Shown: one piece after another, positions 16,268 through 25,204 of the stretch
Numbering within the stretch: position 1 is the stretch's first letter
How the letters are laid out: every line of letters begins with the position of its first letter
Origin: Flavobacterium sp. 245
Lineage (GTDB): Bacteria; Bacteroidota; Bacteroidia; Flavobacteriales; Flavobacteriaceae
Direction of reading: 5' to 3'
Length of the DNA: 64,000 nucleotides
Assembly (NCBI RefSeq): GCF_004362055.1
Contig: NZ_SNXB01000008.1
Span: 177,111 to 241,110 of the forward strand
Made by a program: the position numbers and the translations under genes
The notes under the pieces: model-generated
The model's input: the letters and a program-made list of their open reading frames with translations, nothing else
Database searches by the model: none
What the model was told of the DNA's origin: nothing

Positions 16268-16858
16268 ATGTTTCTCGAAAATACAGTAAATCACAAAGAA
16301 CAATTTGGTTGGATTGAAGTTATTTGTGGATCAATGTTTTCGGGTAAGACCGAGGAGTTAATCCGCAGATTAAAACGCGCCCAATTTGCCAAACAAAGAG
16401 TCGAAATCTTTAAACCCGCTATTGATACCCGTTATCATGACGAAATGGTGGTATCTCACGATGCCAATGAAATTCGTTCAACGCCAGTTCCAGCTGCAGC
16501 TAATATTGCGATTCTGGCGCAAGGCTGTGACGTTATAGGAATTGATGAAGCTCAGTTTTTTGATGATGAAATTATTACGGTTTGTAATGATCTTGCTAAT
16601 CAGGGAATTCGTGTAATTGTTGCCGGTCTTGATATGGATTTTAAAGGAAATCCTTTCGGGCCAATGCCAGGACTTATGGCGACGGCAGAATATGTTACCA
16701 AAGTTCACGCCGTTTGTACCAGAACCGGAAATCTTGCTAATTATAGTTTTCGTAAAACCGATAACGATAAATTAGTGATGCTTGGAGAAACTGAAGAATA
16801 TGAGCCATTAAGTCGCGCTGCCTATTATAATGCAATGAAAAAGAATCAGGAGAAATAG
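16268..16858 (+). CDS. tdk: Thymidine kinase (type II)
   Basis: The 196-aa enzyme phosphorylates thymidine in the salvage pathway. The P-loop GSMFSGKT is at residues 21-28, the DEAQFF Mg/catalytic motif near 93-98, and a lasso-like region follows. Unusually, the two zinc-binding Cys pairs of typical type II kinases are missing: the first appears as CTRTG with one cysteine, and no second pair is present. ATG 16268 (MFLENTV) is chosen over a TTG 93 bp upstream, which would add a non-homologous leader. Confidence 0.93.
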   Translation: MFLENTVNHKEQFGWIEVICGSMFSGKTEELIRRLKRAQFAKQRVEIFKPAIDTRYHDEMVVSHDANEIRSTPVPAAANIAILAQGCDVIGIDEAQFFDDEIITVCNDLANQGIRVIVAGLDMDFKGNPFGPMPGLMATAEYVTKVHAVCTRTGNLANYSFRKTDNDKLVMLGETEEYEPLSRAAYYNAMKKNQEK

Positions 16859-16886
16859 ATTTTAATTCCATTTAAGCCGTAACACA

Positions 16887-17333
16887 ATGCAGGACAAGAA
16901 AACTAAAAGAAAACAAAATATATTATTATTAGCTGTTATTGGAATTGCTGTAGTTTTAGCGGTGTATTTTCAGTTTTTTCTTTCTGAAAACAAAGGAGAA
17001 GTAAAAGTTGAAATAACAGAATTGGTTGCAAAATACAATAAAAATTGTCCATTGAAAATTCAGGAGGGTATTCGATTAGATAGTGTCAGTTTGCCAAATG
17101 TAACTGATGAAAAAGATGTTCAATATAATTTAACATTAATGAATGTGGAAAAAGAAACCGCAGAGATTGATGTAATACAGGCCGAAATAGAAAAAAGTTT
17201 GATAAGCACTGCTAAAGCAAATCCAGGGCTTCAGGTTTTTAGGGATAATGATTATACTTTGATTTACAGTTACAAAGACAAAAAGAAAGCTTTTTTGTTT
17301 GATGTGAAAATATTACCGGATCAATATAAATAA
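16887..17333 (+). CDS. Membrane-anchored small protein, unknown function
   Basis: The 148-aa protein has a basic N-terminus (MQDKKTKRKQN), one transmembrane helix (about residues 12-31), and a mixed alpha/beta soluble domain of about 110 residues probably on the periplasmic side. The domain contains YNKNCPLKIQEGIRLDSV and ends in FDVKILPDQYK. No family is recognised. It begins 28 bp after tdk and is followed by a strong terminator, so tdk and this gene may form one transcript. Confidence 0.65.
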   Translation: MQDKKTKRKQNILLLAVIGIAVVLAVYFQFFLSENKGEVKVEITELVAKYNKNCPLKIQEGIRLDSVSLPNVTDEKDVQYNLTLMNVEKETAEIDVIQAEIEKSLISTAKANPGLQVFRDNDYTLIYSYKDKKKAFLFDVKILPDQYK

Positions 17334-17356
17334 TTTAGAGATTTAGATATAAAATA

Positions 17357-17387
17357 AAACCCGACAGATTTTGAATCTGTCGGGTTT
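17357..17387 (+). terminator. Terminator after the 148-aa protein gene
   Basis: AAACCCGACAGATT-TTG-AATCTGTCGGGTTT forms a perfect stem with a 3-nt loop followed by a T-rich stretch. Confidence 0.8.
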
Positions 17388-17412
17388 GTTATTTTTTCCA
17401 TATATCGTGTAT

Positions 17413-17982
17413 AAACTGGACTGAAGTCCAGCTCTACAACATAAAATGTTCCTCGGGAACTAAAGAAGAGCCTTCGGCTCGAATTATATTGTAGGGCTGG
17501 ACTTCAGTCCAATTTATTTAGTGAAATTGATTTTTAAAATCTTCCGAATGATATAAATAATTATACAAATTCTTGTAAATAACAAACCCGACAAATTCAA
17601 AAAATTGTCGGGTTTTGTTTTTGTATGAAAATGATATTGCTTGGTAAACTGGACTGAAGTCCAGCTCTACAACATAAAATGTTCCTCCGGAACTAAAGAA
17701 GAGCCTTCGGCTCGAATTATATTGTAGAGCTGGACTTCAGTCCAGTTCATTTAGTGAAATTGATTTTTAAAATCTTCCGAATGATATAAATAATTATACA
17801 AATTCTTGTAAATAACAAACCCGACAGATTCAAAAAATTGTCGGGTTTTGTTTTTGTATGAAAATGATATTGCTTGGTAAACTGGACTGAAGTCCAGCTC
17901 TACAACATAAAATGTTCCTCCGGAACTAAAGAAGAGCCTTCGGCTCGAATTATATTGTAGGGCTGGACTTCAGTCCAGTTTA
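17413..17982. repeat. 233-bp tandem repeat, about 2.4 units
   Basis: The 687-bp gap between the 148-aa protein and rpoN is filled by a repeat with starts at 17415, 17648 and 17881, exactly 233 bp apart. Each unit holds a ~100-bp palindrome (ACTGGACTGAAGTCCAG ... its complement, with a GAGCCTTCGGCTC inner hairpin) and a spacer carrying a terminator-like AACCCGACA/TGTCGGGTT stem. The last unit has only the palindrome. Units differ at very few positions. No coding potential is seen. Confidence 0.9.
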
Positions 17983-18020
17983 ATATAGATTACGGTAATT
18001 ATATTTAAATTTTCAGAAAC

Positions 18021-19481
18021 CTAAATCTTCTTTCTCATTCTTGCAACCGGAATATCTAATTGTTCACGGTATTTTGCAATCGTTCTTCTCGCGATCGGAT
18101 AACCTTTTTCTTTCAAGATTTCTGCCAATTGATCGTCTGGAAGCGGTTTCTTTTTATCTTCTTCTTCAATTGTATTCTTAAGAATCTTTTTGATTTCCAA
18201 AGTCGAAACATCTTCTCCCTGATCATTTTTCATCGCTTCAGAGAAAAACTCTTTAATCAGTTTTGTTCCGTATGGCGTTTCTACATATTTACTGTTGGCA
18301 ACACGTGAAATTGTAGAAATATCTAAACCAACCATATCGGCAATGTCTTTTAAGATCATGGGTTTTAGCTTGGTTTCGTCGCCATCCAAGAAAAATTCTT
18401 CCTGATAATGCATAATCGCATTCATCGTTACAAAAAGTGTTTCCTGACGTTGTCTGATCGCATCGATAAACCATTTAGCCGAATCCAGTTTTTGTTTAAT
18501 AAACTGAACCGCGTCTTTCTGTGCTGTCGATTTATCACGAGAATCTTTATAAGTCTGCATCATTTCCTGATAATCTTTAGAAACGTGCAACGACGGAGCA
18601 TTTCGGCCGTTTAAAGTAAGTTCTAATTCGCCGTCCACAATTCTGATTGCGAAATCTGGGACAACATTTTCGGTCACTTTGTTATTTCCGGTAAAAGAAC
18701 CACCCGGTTTTGGGTTTAGTCTTTCAATTTCATGAATCGCTTTTTTAAGCTGTTCATTCGAAACACTGTATTTTTGTAATAATTTGTCGTAATGTTTCTT
18801 CGTAAAAGCGTCAAACTGGTTTTCGATAATGTCAATCGCTAAATCAACATATTCGGTTGGCGTTTTATGTTTCAATTGCAACAATAAACATTCCTGCAAA
18901 TCACGCGCGCCAACTCCCGAAGGTTCAAGTTCATGAATAACAGTCAGCATTTTTTCGACCATTGCTTCATCAGTATAAATTCCCTGAGTAAAAGCCATAT
19001 CGTCTACAATATCTGAAACGCTTCTGCGGATGTAACCCATGTCGTCAATACTTCCAACAAGGAATTCGGCAATTTCGCGTTCTTCATCATTTAAAATAAA
19101 AGTATTCAGCTGATTGATTAAATCCTGATGAAAACTAATTGGCGAAGCAAATGGCGTTTCGCGCTCTTCATCATCACTATAATTATTAACCTGAGTTTTG
19201 TAATCAGGCGTGTCGTCGTCGCTTAGATATTCGTCTATATTAATGTCATCTGCTTCAATTCTGTCTGATTCTGCATCATCATAATCGTCGTAGTCTTCAT
19301 TGGCGAATTCATCCGCTTCGTATTCGTCTTCTTTACCAGCTTCCAAAGCCGGATTTTCGTTCATTTCTTCTAATAAACGTTGCTCAAAAGCTTGCGTAGG
19401 CAATTGAATTAACTTCATCAGCTGAATTTGCTGTGGAGATAATTTTTGTGATAATTTTAAATTTAAAAATTGCTTTAGCAT
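18021..19481 (-). CDS. rpoN: RNA polymerase sigma-54 factor
   Basis: The 486-aa protein has region I (LKQFLNLKLSQKLSPQQIQ, activator interaction), a core-binding central region, an HTH part near DIADMVGLDISTISRVANS, and the RpoN box ARRTIAKYRE near residues 463-472. Region II between about 50 and 110 is unusually long and acidic, with many Asp/Glu residues. Sigma-54 directs transcription at -24/-12 promoters with an AAA+ activator; no such activator is in this window. It is flanked by repeats on both sides and probably monocistronic. Confidence 0.96.
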   Translation of the reverse strand: MLKQFLNLKLSQKLSPQQIQLMKLIQLPTQAFEQRLLEEMNENPALEAGKEDEYEADEFANEDYDDYDDAESDRIEADDINIDEYLSDDDTPDYKTQVNNYSDDEERETPFASPISFHQDLINQLNTFILNDEEREIAEFLVGSIDDMGYIRRSVSDIVDDMAFTQGIYTDEAMVEKMLTVIHELEPSGVGARDLQECLLLQLKHKTPTEYVDLAIDIIENQFDAFTKKHYDKLLQKYSVSNEQLKKAIHEIERLNPKPGGSFTGNNKVTENVVPDFAIRIVDGELELTLNGRNAPSLHVSKDYQEMMQTYKDSRDKSTAQKDAVQFIKQKLDSAKWFIDAIRQRQETLFVTMNAIMHYQEEFFLDGDETKLKPMILKDIADMVGLDISTISRVANSKYVETPYGTKLIKEFFSEAMKNDQGEDVSTLEIKKILKNTIEEEDKKKPLPDDQLAEILKEKGYPIARRTIAKYREQLDIPVARMRKKI

Positions 19482-19485
19482 AAAA

Positions 19486-19633
19486 AAAGTTGCTAAGATA
19501 CTAAGGTACTAAGGTCCTGAGTATCTTATATTGGCGAATAAAATTCGCGGTTGAATTATTTTTATTTATATTTTAAAAACTTAGAATCTTAGCACCTTAG
19601 TACCTTAGTACCTTAGTACCTCAGAACCTTAGA
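19486..19633. repeat. Inverted pair of octamer arrays
   Basis: On one side, units of the form ACTAAGGT (19486-19520); on the other, four to five units of the complementary form ACCTTAGT (19578-19632). The two halves could pair in an rpoN or asnS transcript. Confidence 0.75.
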
Positions 19634-21079
19634 TTAAAATTCCGCACTTCCAGGAGTTCTTGGGAAAGGAATTACGTCTCTGATGTTTGTCATTCCAGTA
19701 ACAAACAATACCAAGCGCTCAAATCCTAAACCGAAACCTGCGTGAGTTGCCGATCCAAATCTTCTTGTATCCAAATACCAGTATAACTCTTCTTCGTCGA
19801 TTTCCAGAGCTTTCATTTTTTCAACCAAAACATCGTAACGCTCTTCTCTTTCAGAACCACCAACGATTTCTCCAATTCCAGGGAAAAGAATATCCATTGC
19901 ACGAACCGTTTCTCTTCCTGGTTCAGTGTTGTCGTTCAAACGCATGTAAAACGCTTTGATGTTTGCTGGGTAATCAAATAAAATTACCGGACATTTAAAG
20001 TGTTTCTCTACCAAATAACGCTCGTGTTCTGATTGTAAATCAGCTCCCCATTCGTTGATGATATATTGGAATTTCTTCTTTTTATTTGGAGTTGAATCTC
20101 TCAAAATGTCAATTGCTTCTGTATAAGAAACACGTTTGAAGTTGTTCTCCAAAACGAAATTCAATTTCTCCAACAAAGCCATTTCGCTTCTTTCCGCCTG
20201 AGGTTTTGATTTTTCTTCTTCTAAAAGTCTTCCTTCCAAGAATTTCAAATCATCCTGACAATTGTCTAAAGCATATTTAATTACATACTGAATAAAATCT
20301 TCAGCCAAATCCATGTTGTCGTCAAGGTCGTTGAAAGCAACTTCCGGCTCGATCATCCAAAACTCTGCCAAGTGACGAGAAGTGTTTGAATTCTCTGCTC
20401 TAAACGTTGGTCCAAAAGTATAAATCTGACCCAAAGCCATTGCGAAAGTTTCGCCTTCTAACTGTCCAGAAACCGTTAAGTTTGTATGTTTTCCGAAGAA
20501 ATCTTTTTTGAAATCAATGTTTCCTTCTTCTGTTTTTGGAAGATTGTCAAGTGGCAATGAAGTTACCTGAAACATTTCTCCCGCACCTTCAGCATCAGCT
20601 CCAGTGATGATTGGCGTATTTACATACACAAATCCTTTTTCCTGAAAATATTTATGAACCGCAAATGACAATACCGAACGTACACGCATAATCGCACCAA
20701 AAGCATTTGTACGTACACGCAAGTGAGCGTTTTCACGTAAAAACTCCAAAGAATGTTTTTTAGGTTGCATCGGGAATTTCTCTGCATCAGAATCTCCAAG
20801 AATTTCCAATTTTGAAACCTGAATTTCGTATTTCTGACCTGCGCCTTTACTTTCAACCAAAGTTCCAATTACAGAAACCGCAGCTCCAGTCGTGATTCTT
20901 TTTAAAGTTTCTTCCGGTGTATTTTCAAAATCAACAACACATTGTATATTATTAATTGTAGAACCGTCATTAAGCGCGATGAACTGATTATTTCTAAAAG
21001 TTCTCACCCATCCTTTTGCATTCACTTCCTGTAGCGTCGTCGTACTGTTTAATAAGTCTTTAACCTTTGTGTGTTTCAT
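19634..21079 (-). CDS. asnS: Asparagine-tRNA ligase
   Basis: The 481-aa class II synthetase has an N-terminal OB-fold anticodon-binding domain (about 15-110) and a class II core. Motif 3 is seen in GFGLGFERLVLFVTG and the protein ends with the family-typical IPFPRTPGSAEF. FRAENSNTSRHLAEFWMIEPE is motif 2 of the AsnRS/AspRS group. It charges tRNA-Asn with asparagine. A TAnnTTTG element lies 81 bp upstream. Confidence 0.97.
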   Translation of the reverse strand: MKHTKVKDLLNSTTTLQEVNAKGWVRTFRNNQFIALNDGSTINNIQCVVDFENTPEETLKRITTGAAVSVIGTLVESKGAGQKYEIQVSKLEILGDSDAEKFPMQPKKHSLEFLRENAHLRVRTNAFGAIMRVRSVLSFAVHKYFQEKGFVYVNTPIITGADAEGAGEMFQVTSLPLDNLPKTEEGNIDFKKDFFGKHTNLTVSGQLEGETFAMALGQIYTFGPTFRAENSNTSRHLAEFWMIEPEVAFNDLDDNMDLAEDFIQYVIKYALDNCQDDLKFLEGRLLEEEKSKPQAERSEMALLEKLNFVLENNFKRVSYTEAIDILRDSTPNKKKKFQYIINEWGADLQSEHERYLVEKHFKCPVILFDYPANIKAFYMRLNDNTEPGRETVRAMDILFPGIGEIVGGSEREERYDVLVEKMKALEIDEEELYWYLDTRRFGSATHAGFGLGFERLVLFVTGMTNIRDVIPFPRTPGSAEF

Positions 21080-21159
21080 TTTAATTTTAGATTTTAGATT
21101 TCTGATTTTAGATTTCTGATTTTAGATTAATATAAGATCAGTGTTTTTATATCGAATTG

Positions 21160-21167
21160 CAAATATA
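21160..21167 (-). promoter_or_regulatory. TAnnTTTG -7 element of asnS (TATATTTG)
   Basis: A perfect Bacteroidota -7 consensus followed by GCA. It gives an asnS leader of about 75 nt that includes the ATTTTAGATTTCTG repeats. Confidence 0.65.
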
Positions 21168-21187
21168 AACGATAATAATTAATTTTT

Positions 21188-21273
21188 GAAGCTATTTCCC
21201 GCTCTCCGCTATATCTTTTCCTTGCTAAAGAAGCAAGAAAAAGGATGCCGCTTCGATCGGGGCTAGGGCACTC
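21188..21273 (-). ncRNA. Structured RNA-like element, copy C
   Basis: On the minus strand it reads GAGTGCCCTAGCCCCGAT..GCGGCATCC, then a hairpin arm (CTTGCTTCTTTAGCAAG), then AAAGATATAGCGGAGAGCGGG and GAAATAGCTTC. The flanks match copy D at 28532 almost base for base, while the hairpin tip differs completely. Confidence 0.45.
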
Positions 21274-21303
21274 GTTTTCAAAAGAACCATTATGCTCTTT
21301 AAT

Positions 21304-21385
21304 GTCATTGCGAGGAACGAAGTAACCACGCTAAAAAAGTATTGAGTGATTTAGCAAATGAGATTGCTTCGTTCCTCGCAAAGAC
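21304..21385. repeat. Palindrome (GCGAGGAACGAAG type)
   Basis: GTCATTGCGAGGAACGAAG at 21304-21322 is the near-complement of CTTCGTTCCTCGCAAAGAC at 21367-21385. A single arm of the same family occurs at 35697-35715. Confidence 0.75.
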
Positions 21386-21473
21386 TATGCATGTGTCTAA
21401 ATCTTTGTCAAGGTGCAAACCTTTGACAAAGATTAGTAATATTTAATCCGTGCTAATTCGTGAAATTAGTGTT

Positions 21474-23840
21474 TTACTTCTCCAATCCTTCCAATTCCTC
21501 TTTCTTGGTTTTTTTCTTCTCAAAAGTCAAAACCAGCGAAGGCAACACAACTAAGTTCGCAAACATCGCAAAAGCCAAAGTACAAGAAATTAATCCGCCA
21601 AGTGCAATAGTTCCGCTAAAGCTTGATAATGTGAAAGTCGCAAAACCTAAAATCAAAACTACTGACGTATAAAAAGTACTAATTCCCGTTTCTCTCAACG
21701 CACTGAAAACCGATTTTTTTACTTTTCCGTTGCTTTGAATTAAATCGTGTTTGTATTTTGCCATAAACTGAATCGCATTATCTACCGAGATTCCAAACGC
21801 AATACTGAATACTAAAATGGTTGAAGGTTTTAACGGAATTCCGAAATAACCCATTAATCCTGATGTAATACAAAGCGGTAAAATATTTGTAATTACAGAT
21901 GCCATTACCATTTTGAAAGAGCGGAATAAATACAGCATCAATATGGCGATAACTGCAATAGCAAAAATTAATGATTCAATTAAGTTGTCAACCAAATACG
22001 ATGTTCCTTTTTGAAAAACCAACGCTTTTCCGGTAACGGTAACTTCAAAACGATCTTTCGGGAAAATTTCAGCAATTTTGTTGTTTAATTTTTTCTCGAC
22101 TTTTGCCATTTCATCTGTTCCAATATCTTTCATGAAAGTAGTGATTCGGGCATATTGTCCAGTTGAATCAACATAAGCTTTCATTAAATTTTCTTTACTG
22201 TTTTTGGTTGCGTTTTTAGCATAACCCAAAATAAAAGTCTGTTCTTGCGATGTTGGCAATTGGTAATATTCAGGATTTCCATTATAAAAAGCCTGTTTAG
22301 AATATTTAACCAAATTCACAATCGAAACTGGTTTTGCCAATTCAGGCATTTCTTCAATTGTATTTTGCAGTTCATCCATTTTTCGAATTGTTGAAGCCTT
22401 CATAACACCTTTTTTCTTTTTGGTGTCAATCATGATTTCCAAAGGCATAACGCCGTTGAATTCTTTTTCGTAAAACAAAATATCTTTAAAGAAAGAAGCG
22501 CTTTTTGGCATTTCGCCAATCAAACTTCCTGAAACTTTCATCTGTGAAACTCCAATTACACTGAAAACCAAAAACAATCCGTAAACAATATAAACGTATC
22601 TGCGTTTTGTTTTAACTAAATCTTCCACAACATTTAATAAAGTCGAAATGTAAGTTTTCGTTAAATGATATAAATGTTTTTCTTTTGGCAATGGCATAAA
22701 ACTGTAGACAATTGGCACAATTAAAAGTGTCAATAAGTAAACAGAAATTACGTTGATAGAAGTCACCAAACCAAATTCAAAAAGCAAATCATTTCCTGTA
22801 ATCATAAAGGTTGCAAAACCTATTGCAGTGGTTAAATTTGTCATTAAAGTCGAAACTCCAATTTTGGAAATAACGCGTTGTAACGCTTTTGCCTGATTGT
22901 TATGCAATTTGATTTCCTGCTGGTATTTATTAATCAGGAAAATACAATTCGTGATTCCGATTACGATAATTAGTGGCGGAATAATAGCAGTTAAAATCGT
23001 GATTTTGTAATGAAATAATCCCAACGTTCCAAATGACCAGATAACGCCAACAATCAAAATACAAATCGAAATAAATGTGGCGCGGAACGAACGGAAAAAG
23101 AAAAAGAAGATCAGCGAAACTGTAAATAAAGCGGCGCCAATAAATAATCCAATTTCACCTTTCATATCATCAGCATTAATTGTTCTGATATATGGCATTC
23201 CTGAAACCTTCAAATCAATTCCAGTTGTTTTTTCGAATTTTGTGATTTTCGGAACCAGATTTTCAAGAATAAATACTTTTCTTTCCGGCGTATTTACAAG
23301 CGCTTTGTTAATATAAATTGCCGAACGGATACTCCCGCTTTCTTTATTAAACAATAAACCTTCATAAAAAGGCAGATTGTGAAATAAATCATATTGAATC
23401 TTTTTTAGATATTCAGGATCAAGTGCCTTTTTTTGGTCGATAAAAGGCGAAAGAACAAACTTTTCGTTTACCGTATCTTTTTCAAGTTTCTTTAAATCAT
23501 TTAGAGAAACAACCAAATCAACTTCTTTGGAGTTTTTTAGACCGGTCATCAATTCATTCCAGGCGGCATAGTTTTTTGGCGTAAAAAATTTTGGATCTTG
23601 AAAACCAATTACAACTAGATTCCCTTCTTCGCCAAATTTGTCTAAGAATTTTTCATAGTTCTTATTAGCGATATGATTTTTAGGAAGCAAGTTAGCTTCA
23701 GTGTACGTCATAGACAGGTTTTTCCATTGGTAACCAAGGAAAATTGTTAAGGCGGCAACTAAAACTAAAATTGTAATTCTGTTTTTAAGTATGATTCGGG
23801 CTAATTTTTCCCAAAAGCCAACTTGAATAGCGTTTTTCAT
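21474..23840 (-). CDS. RND-superfamily exporter, MMPL/HAE3 type
   Basis: The 788-aa membrane protein has two copies of the same module: one membrane helix, a periplasmic domain of about 200 residues, then five clustered helices resembling a sterol-sensing domain (roughly 230-400 and 610-770). Motifs include FRSFRATFISICI and ILVFSIAFGISVDNAIQFMAKYKHD in the second half. This architecture is typical of the HAE3/MMPL branch, which moves hydrophobic substrates such as lipids or hopanoids. It lacks the MFP and OMF partners of tripartite pumps, and none are adjacent. Substrate unknown. Confidence 0.88.
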   Translation of the reverse strand: MKNAIQVGFWEKLARIILKNRITILVLVAALTIFLGYQWKNLSMTYTEANLLPKNHIANKNYEKFLDKFGEEGNLVVIGFQDPKFFTPKNYAAWNELMTGLKNSKEVDLVVSLNDLKKLEKDTVNEKFVLSPFIDQKKALDPEYLKKIQYDLFHNLPFYEGLLFNKESGSIRSAIYINKALVNTPERKVFILENLVPKITKFEKTTGIDLKVSGMPYIRTINADDMKGEIGLFIGAALFTVSLIFFFFFRSFRATFISICILIVGVIWSFGTLGLFHYKITILTAIIPPLIIVIGITNCIFLINKYQQEIKLHNNQAKALQRVISKIGVSTLMTNLTTAIGFATFMITGNDLLFEFGLVTSINVISVYLLTLLIVPIVYSFMPLPKEKHLYHLTKTYISTLLNVVEDLVKTKRRYVYIVYGLFLVFSVIGVSQMKVSGSLIGEMPKSASFFKDILFYEKEFNGVMPLEIMIDTKKKKGVMKASTIRKMDELQNTIEEMPELAKPVSIVNLVKYSKQAFYNGNPEYYQLPTSQEQTFILGYAKNATKNSKENLMKAYVDSTGQYARITTFMKDIGTDEMAKVEKKLNNKIAEIFPKDRFEVTVTGKALVFQKGTSYLVDNLIESLIFAIAVIAILMLYLFRSFKMVMASVITNILPLCITSGLMGYFGIPLKPSTILVFSIAFGISVDNAIQFMAKYKHDLIQSNGKVKKSVFSALRETGISTFYTSVVLILGFATFTLSSFSGTIALGGLISCTLAFAMFANLVVLPSLVLTFEKKKTKKEELEGLEK

Positions 23841-23860
23841 AAAATCTTTAAAAATGGTTG

Positions 23861-23868
23861 CAAATGTA
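23861..23868 (-). promoter_or_regulatory. TAnnTTTG -7 element of the RND gene (TACATTTG)
   Basis: It lies 20 bp before the ATG at 23840 and is followed by CA; consensus match. Confidence 0.65.
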
Positions 23869-24021
23869 GTGAAAATGCCTCAAAATCATAAACAATCGAT
23901 TGTATTTTACGCAATGTTAACACAATTTTGCAATTCTTTCGATTGTGATAATTTTCTTATTTTTCAAGGTTTAGTCGTCAGCTTTTCTCATATTTGCAGT
24001 TAATTTAAAAGGGAAAAGAAA

Positions 24022-24351
24022 ATGAATTGGATTTTATTGATTATTGCAGGACTTTTTGAAGTAGGATTTGCGTCATGTCTTGGAAAAGCAAAAGAAACAA
24101 CAGGAATTGTATCAACTTATTGGATGATTGGTTTTTTTGTATGTCTTTCAATCAGTATGATTTTATTGTATAAAGCAACACAAACTTTACCAATTGGAAC
24201 GGCTTATGCAGTTTGGACAGGAATTGGTGCCGTTGGAACTGTTTTAGTGGGGATTTTTATTTTTAAAGAGCCCGCAGCTTTCTGGAGAATATTTTTCCTG
24301 ACAACTTTGATTGCTTCAATTATTGGATTGAAATTCGTTTCTAGTCACTAA
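24022..24351 (+). CDS. SMR-family exporter, SugE/Gdx-like
   Basis: The 109-aa protein has four membrane helices and the conserved glutamate E13 (LFEVGFA) that binds proton and substrate in small multidrug resistance transporters. AYAVWTGIGAVG is the shared helix-3 motif. The second-half features LPIGTAYAVWTG and IIGLKFVSS fit the SugE/guanidinium exporter branch better than EmrE. I looked upstream for a guanidine riboswitch and saw none. A weak -7 candidate CATATTTG lies about 30 bp before the ATG. Confidence 0.85.
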   Translation: MNWILLIIAGLFEVGFASCLGKAKETTGIVSTYWMIGFFVCLSISMILLYKATQTLPIGTAYAVWTGIGAVGTVLVGIFIFKEPAAFWRIFFLTTLIASIIGLKFVSSH

Positions 24352-24360
24352 AAAAAATAA

Positions 24361-24425
24361 GCCACAGATTACAATGATTTAGAGGATTTTTTAAAATAAT
24401 TATTTTAATCTCTGCAATCTGTGGC
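24361..24425. repeat. Palindrome (GCCACAGATT type)
   Basis: GCCACAGATT (24361-24370) and AATCTGTGGC (24416-24425) are exact complements, with further imperfect pairing inward. The element sits between the SMR gene and the kinase gene. Confidence 0.75.
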
Positions 24426-24442
24426 AAAAAAATAAATTATAA

Positions 24443-25204
24443 ATGCAGCAAAACAATACCACAACTTTTATTTTTTTAGCGATTCTTTTATTGCTTGTCA
24501 TCATCATTTGCTTTATGATTTACCAATTAATGCAGGCAAAAAAAGCAAAAGATGATGCCGAAAAAAGTTTTTATGCGCTCGAGGTAAAAGTAAATGATTT
24601 GCAGCTTGAAACTTTAGAGTCAAAACTGAATCCCCATTTGTTTAAGAATATTTTAAACTCGATTCAATCGCACGCTTATCAGACTTATTTCGCTTTAGAT
24701 AAATTAGCCAATGTTTTGGATTATATTTTATACGAAAGCAAAAAGAAATTCGTCACTGCGAAAGAAGAAATTGATTTTGCGCTGAATTTAATCGAAATCA
24801 ACAAGATCAAGATAAGTCCGCTTTTTGAATTAAAAATCAAAACTAATATCAATAAAGAAGATAAATTGTATGATCAGCCATTGTTGGCGCCACTAATTTC
24901 GATTGATTTAATCGAAAATGCCTTTAAACATGCTGATTTGCAAAGTGCCGATGCTTTTATTTCGGTTGTTTTTGAGTTTAAAGACAATGCTTTCTTTATG
25001 ACCGTTTCAAATAAAATTTCGGATAAAAAAGTATTAAAAAAGGAACGAAGCGGTTTTGGCCACGCAACCTTAGAGCATCGCTTGCGAATTATTTACAAGA
25101 ATAATTTCAAGCTTGATAAGTTTGTGGAAAACGATGTTTATATTGCTCATCTAAAAATTGATTTACTTGGATACAAAACTGAAATGCTTGCTTCTGGACG
25201 ATGA
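24443..25204 (+). CDS. LytS-type sensor histidine kinase
   Basis: The 253-aa protein has one N-terminal transmembrane helix (about 8-30), a short coiled coil (32-60) and the His_kinase (LytS/YehU) phosphoacceptor region with KLNPHLFKNILNSI (H65). The ATP-binding fold carries LISIDLIENAFKHA (N box) and a G-box GFGHATLEHRL. There is no extracellular sensor domain, so the signal is probably sensed in or at the membrane. The stop at 25204 lies inside the response regulator gene, which overlaps by about 38 bp. Confidence 0.88.
   Translation: MQQNNTTTFIFLAILLLLVIIICFMIYQLMQAKKAKDDAEKSFYALEVKVNDLQLETLESKLNPHLFKNILNSIQSHAYQTYFALDKLANVLDYILYESKKKFVTAKEEIDFALNLIEINKIKISPLFELKIKTNINKEDKLYDQPLLAPLISIDLIENAFKHADLQSADAFISVVFEFKDNAFFMTVSNKISDKKVLKKERSGFGHATLEHRLRIIYKNNFKLDKFVENDVYIAHLKIDLLGYKTEMLASGR

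Larger units (their letters stand above)
21080..21473. other. Non-coding gap between asnS and the RND gene
   Basis: In order this 394-bp gap contains ATTTTAGATTTCTG repeats, the asnS promoter, a minus-strand copy of the structured RNA-like element (21188-21273) and a palindrome (21304-21385). No gene is seen. Confidence 0.7.

Noticed and set aside
17413..17982. Insertion sequence
   Set aside because: The repeated unit has no transposase or ORF and is a tandem, not a target-duplicated, arrangement.
23841..24021. Guanidine riboswitch before the SMR exporter
   Set aside because: I saw no conserved ACGR hairpin pair or other guanidine riboswitch feature in the 180-bp upstream region.
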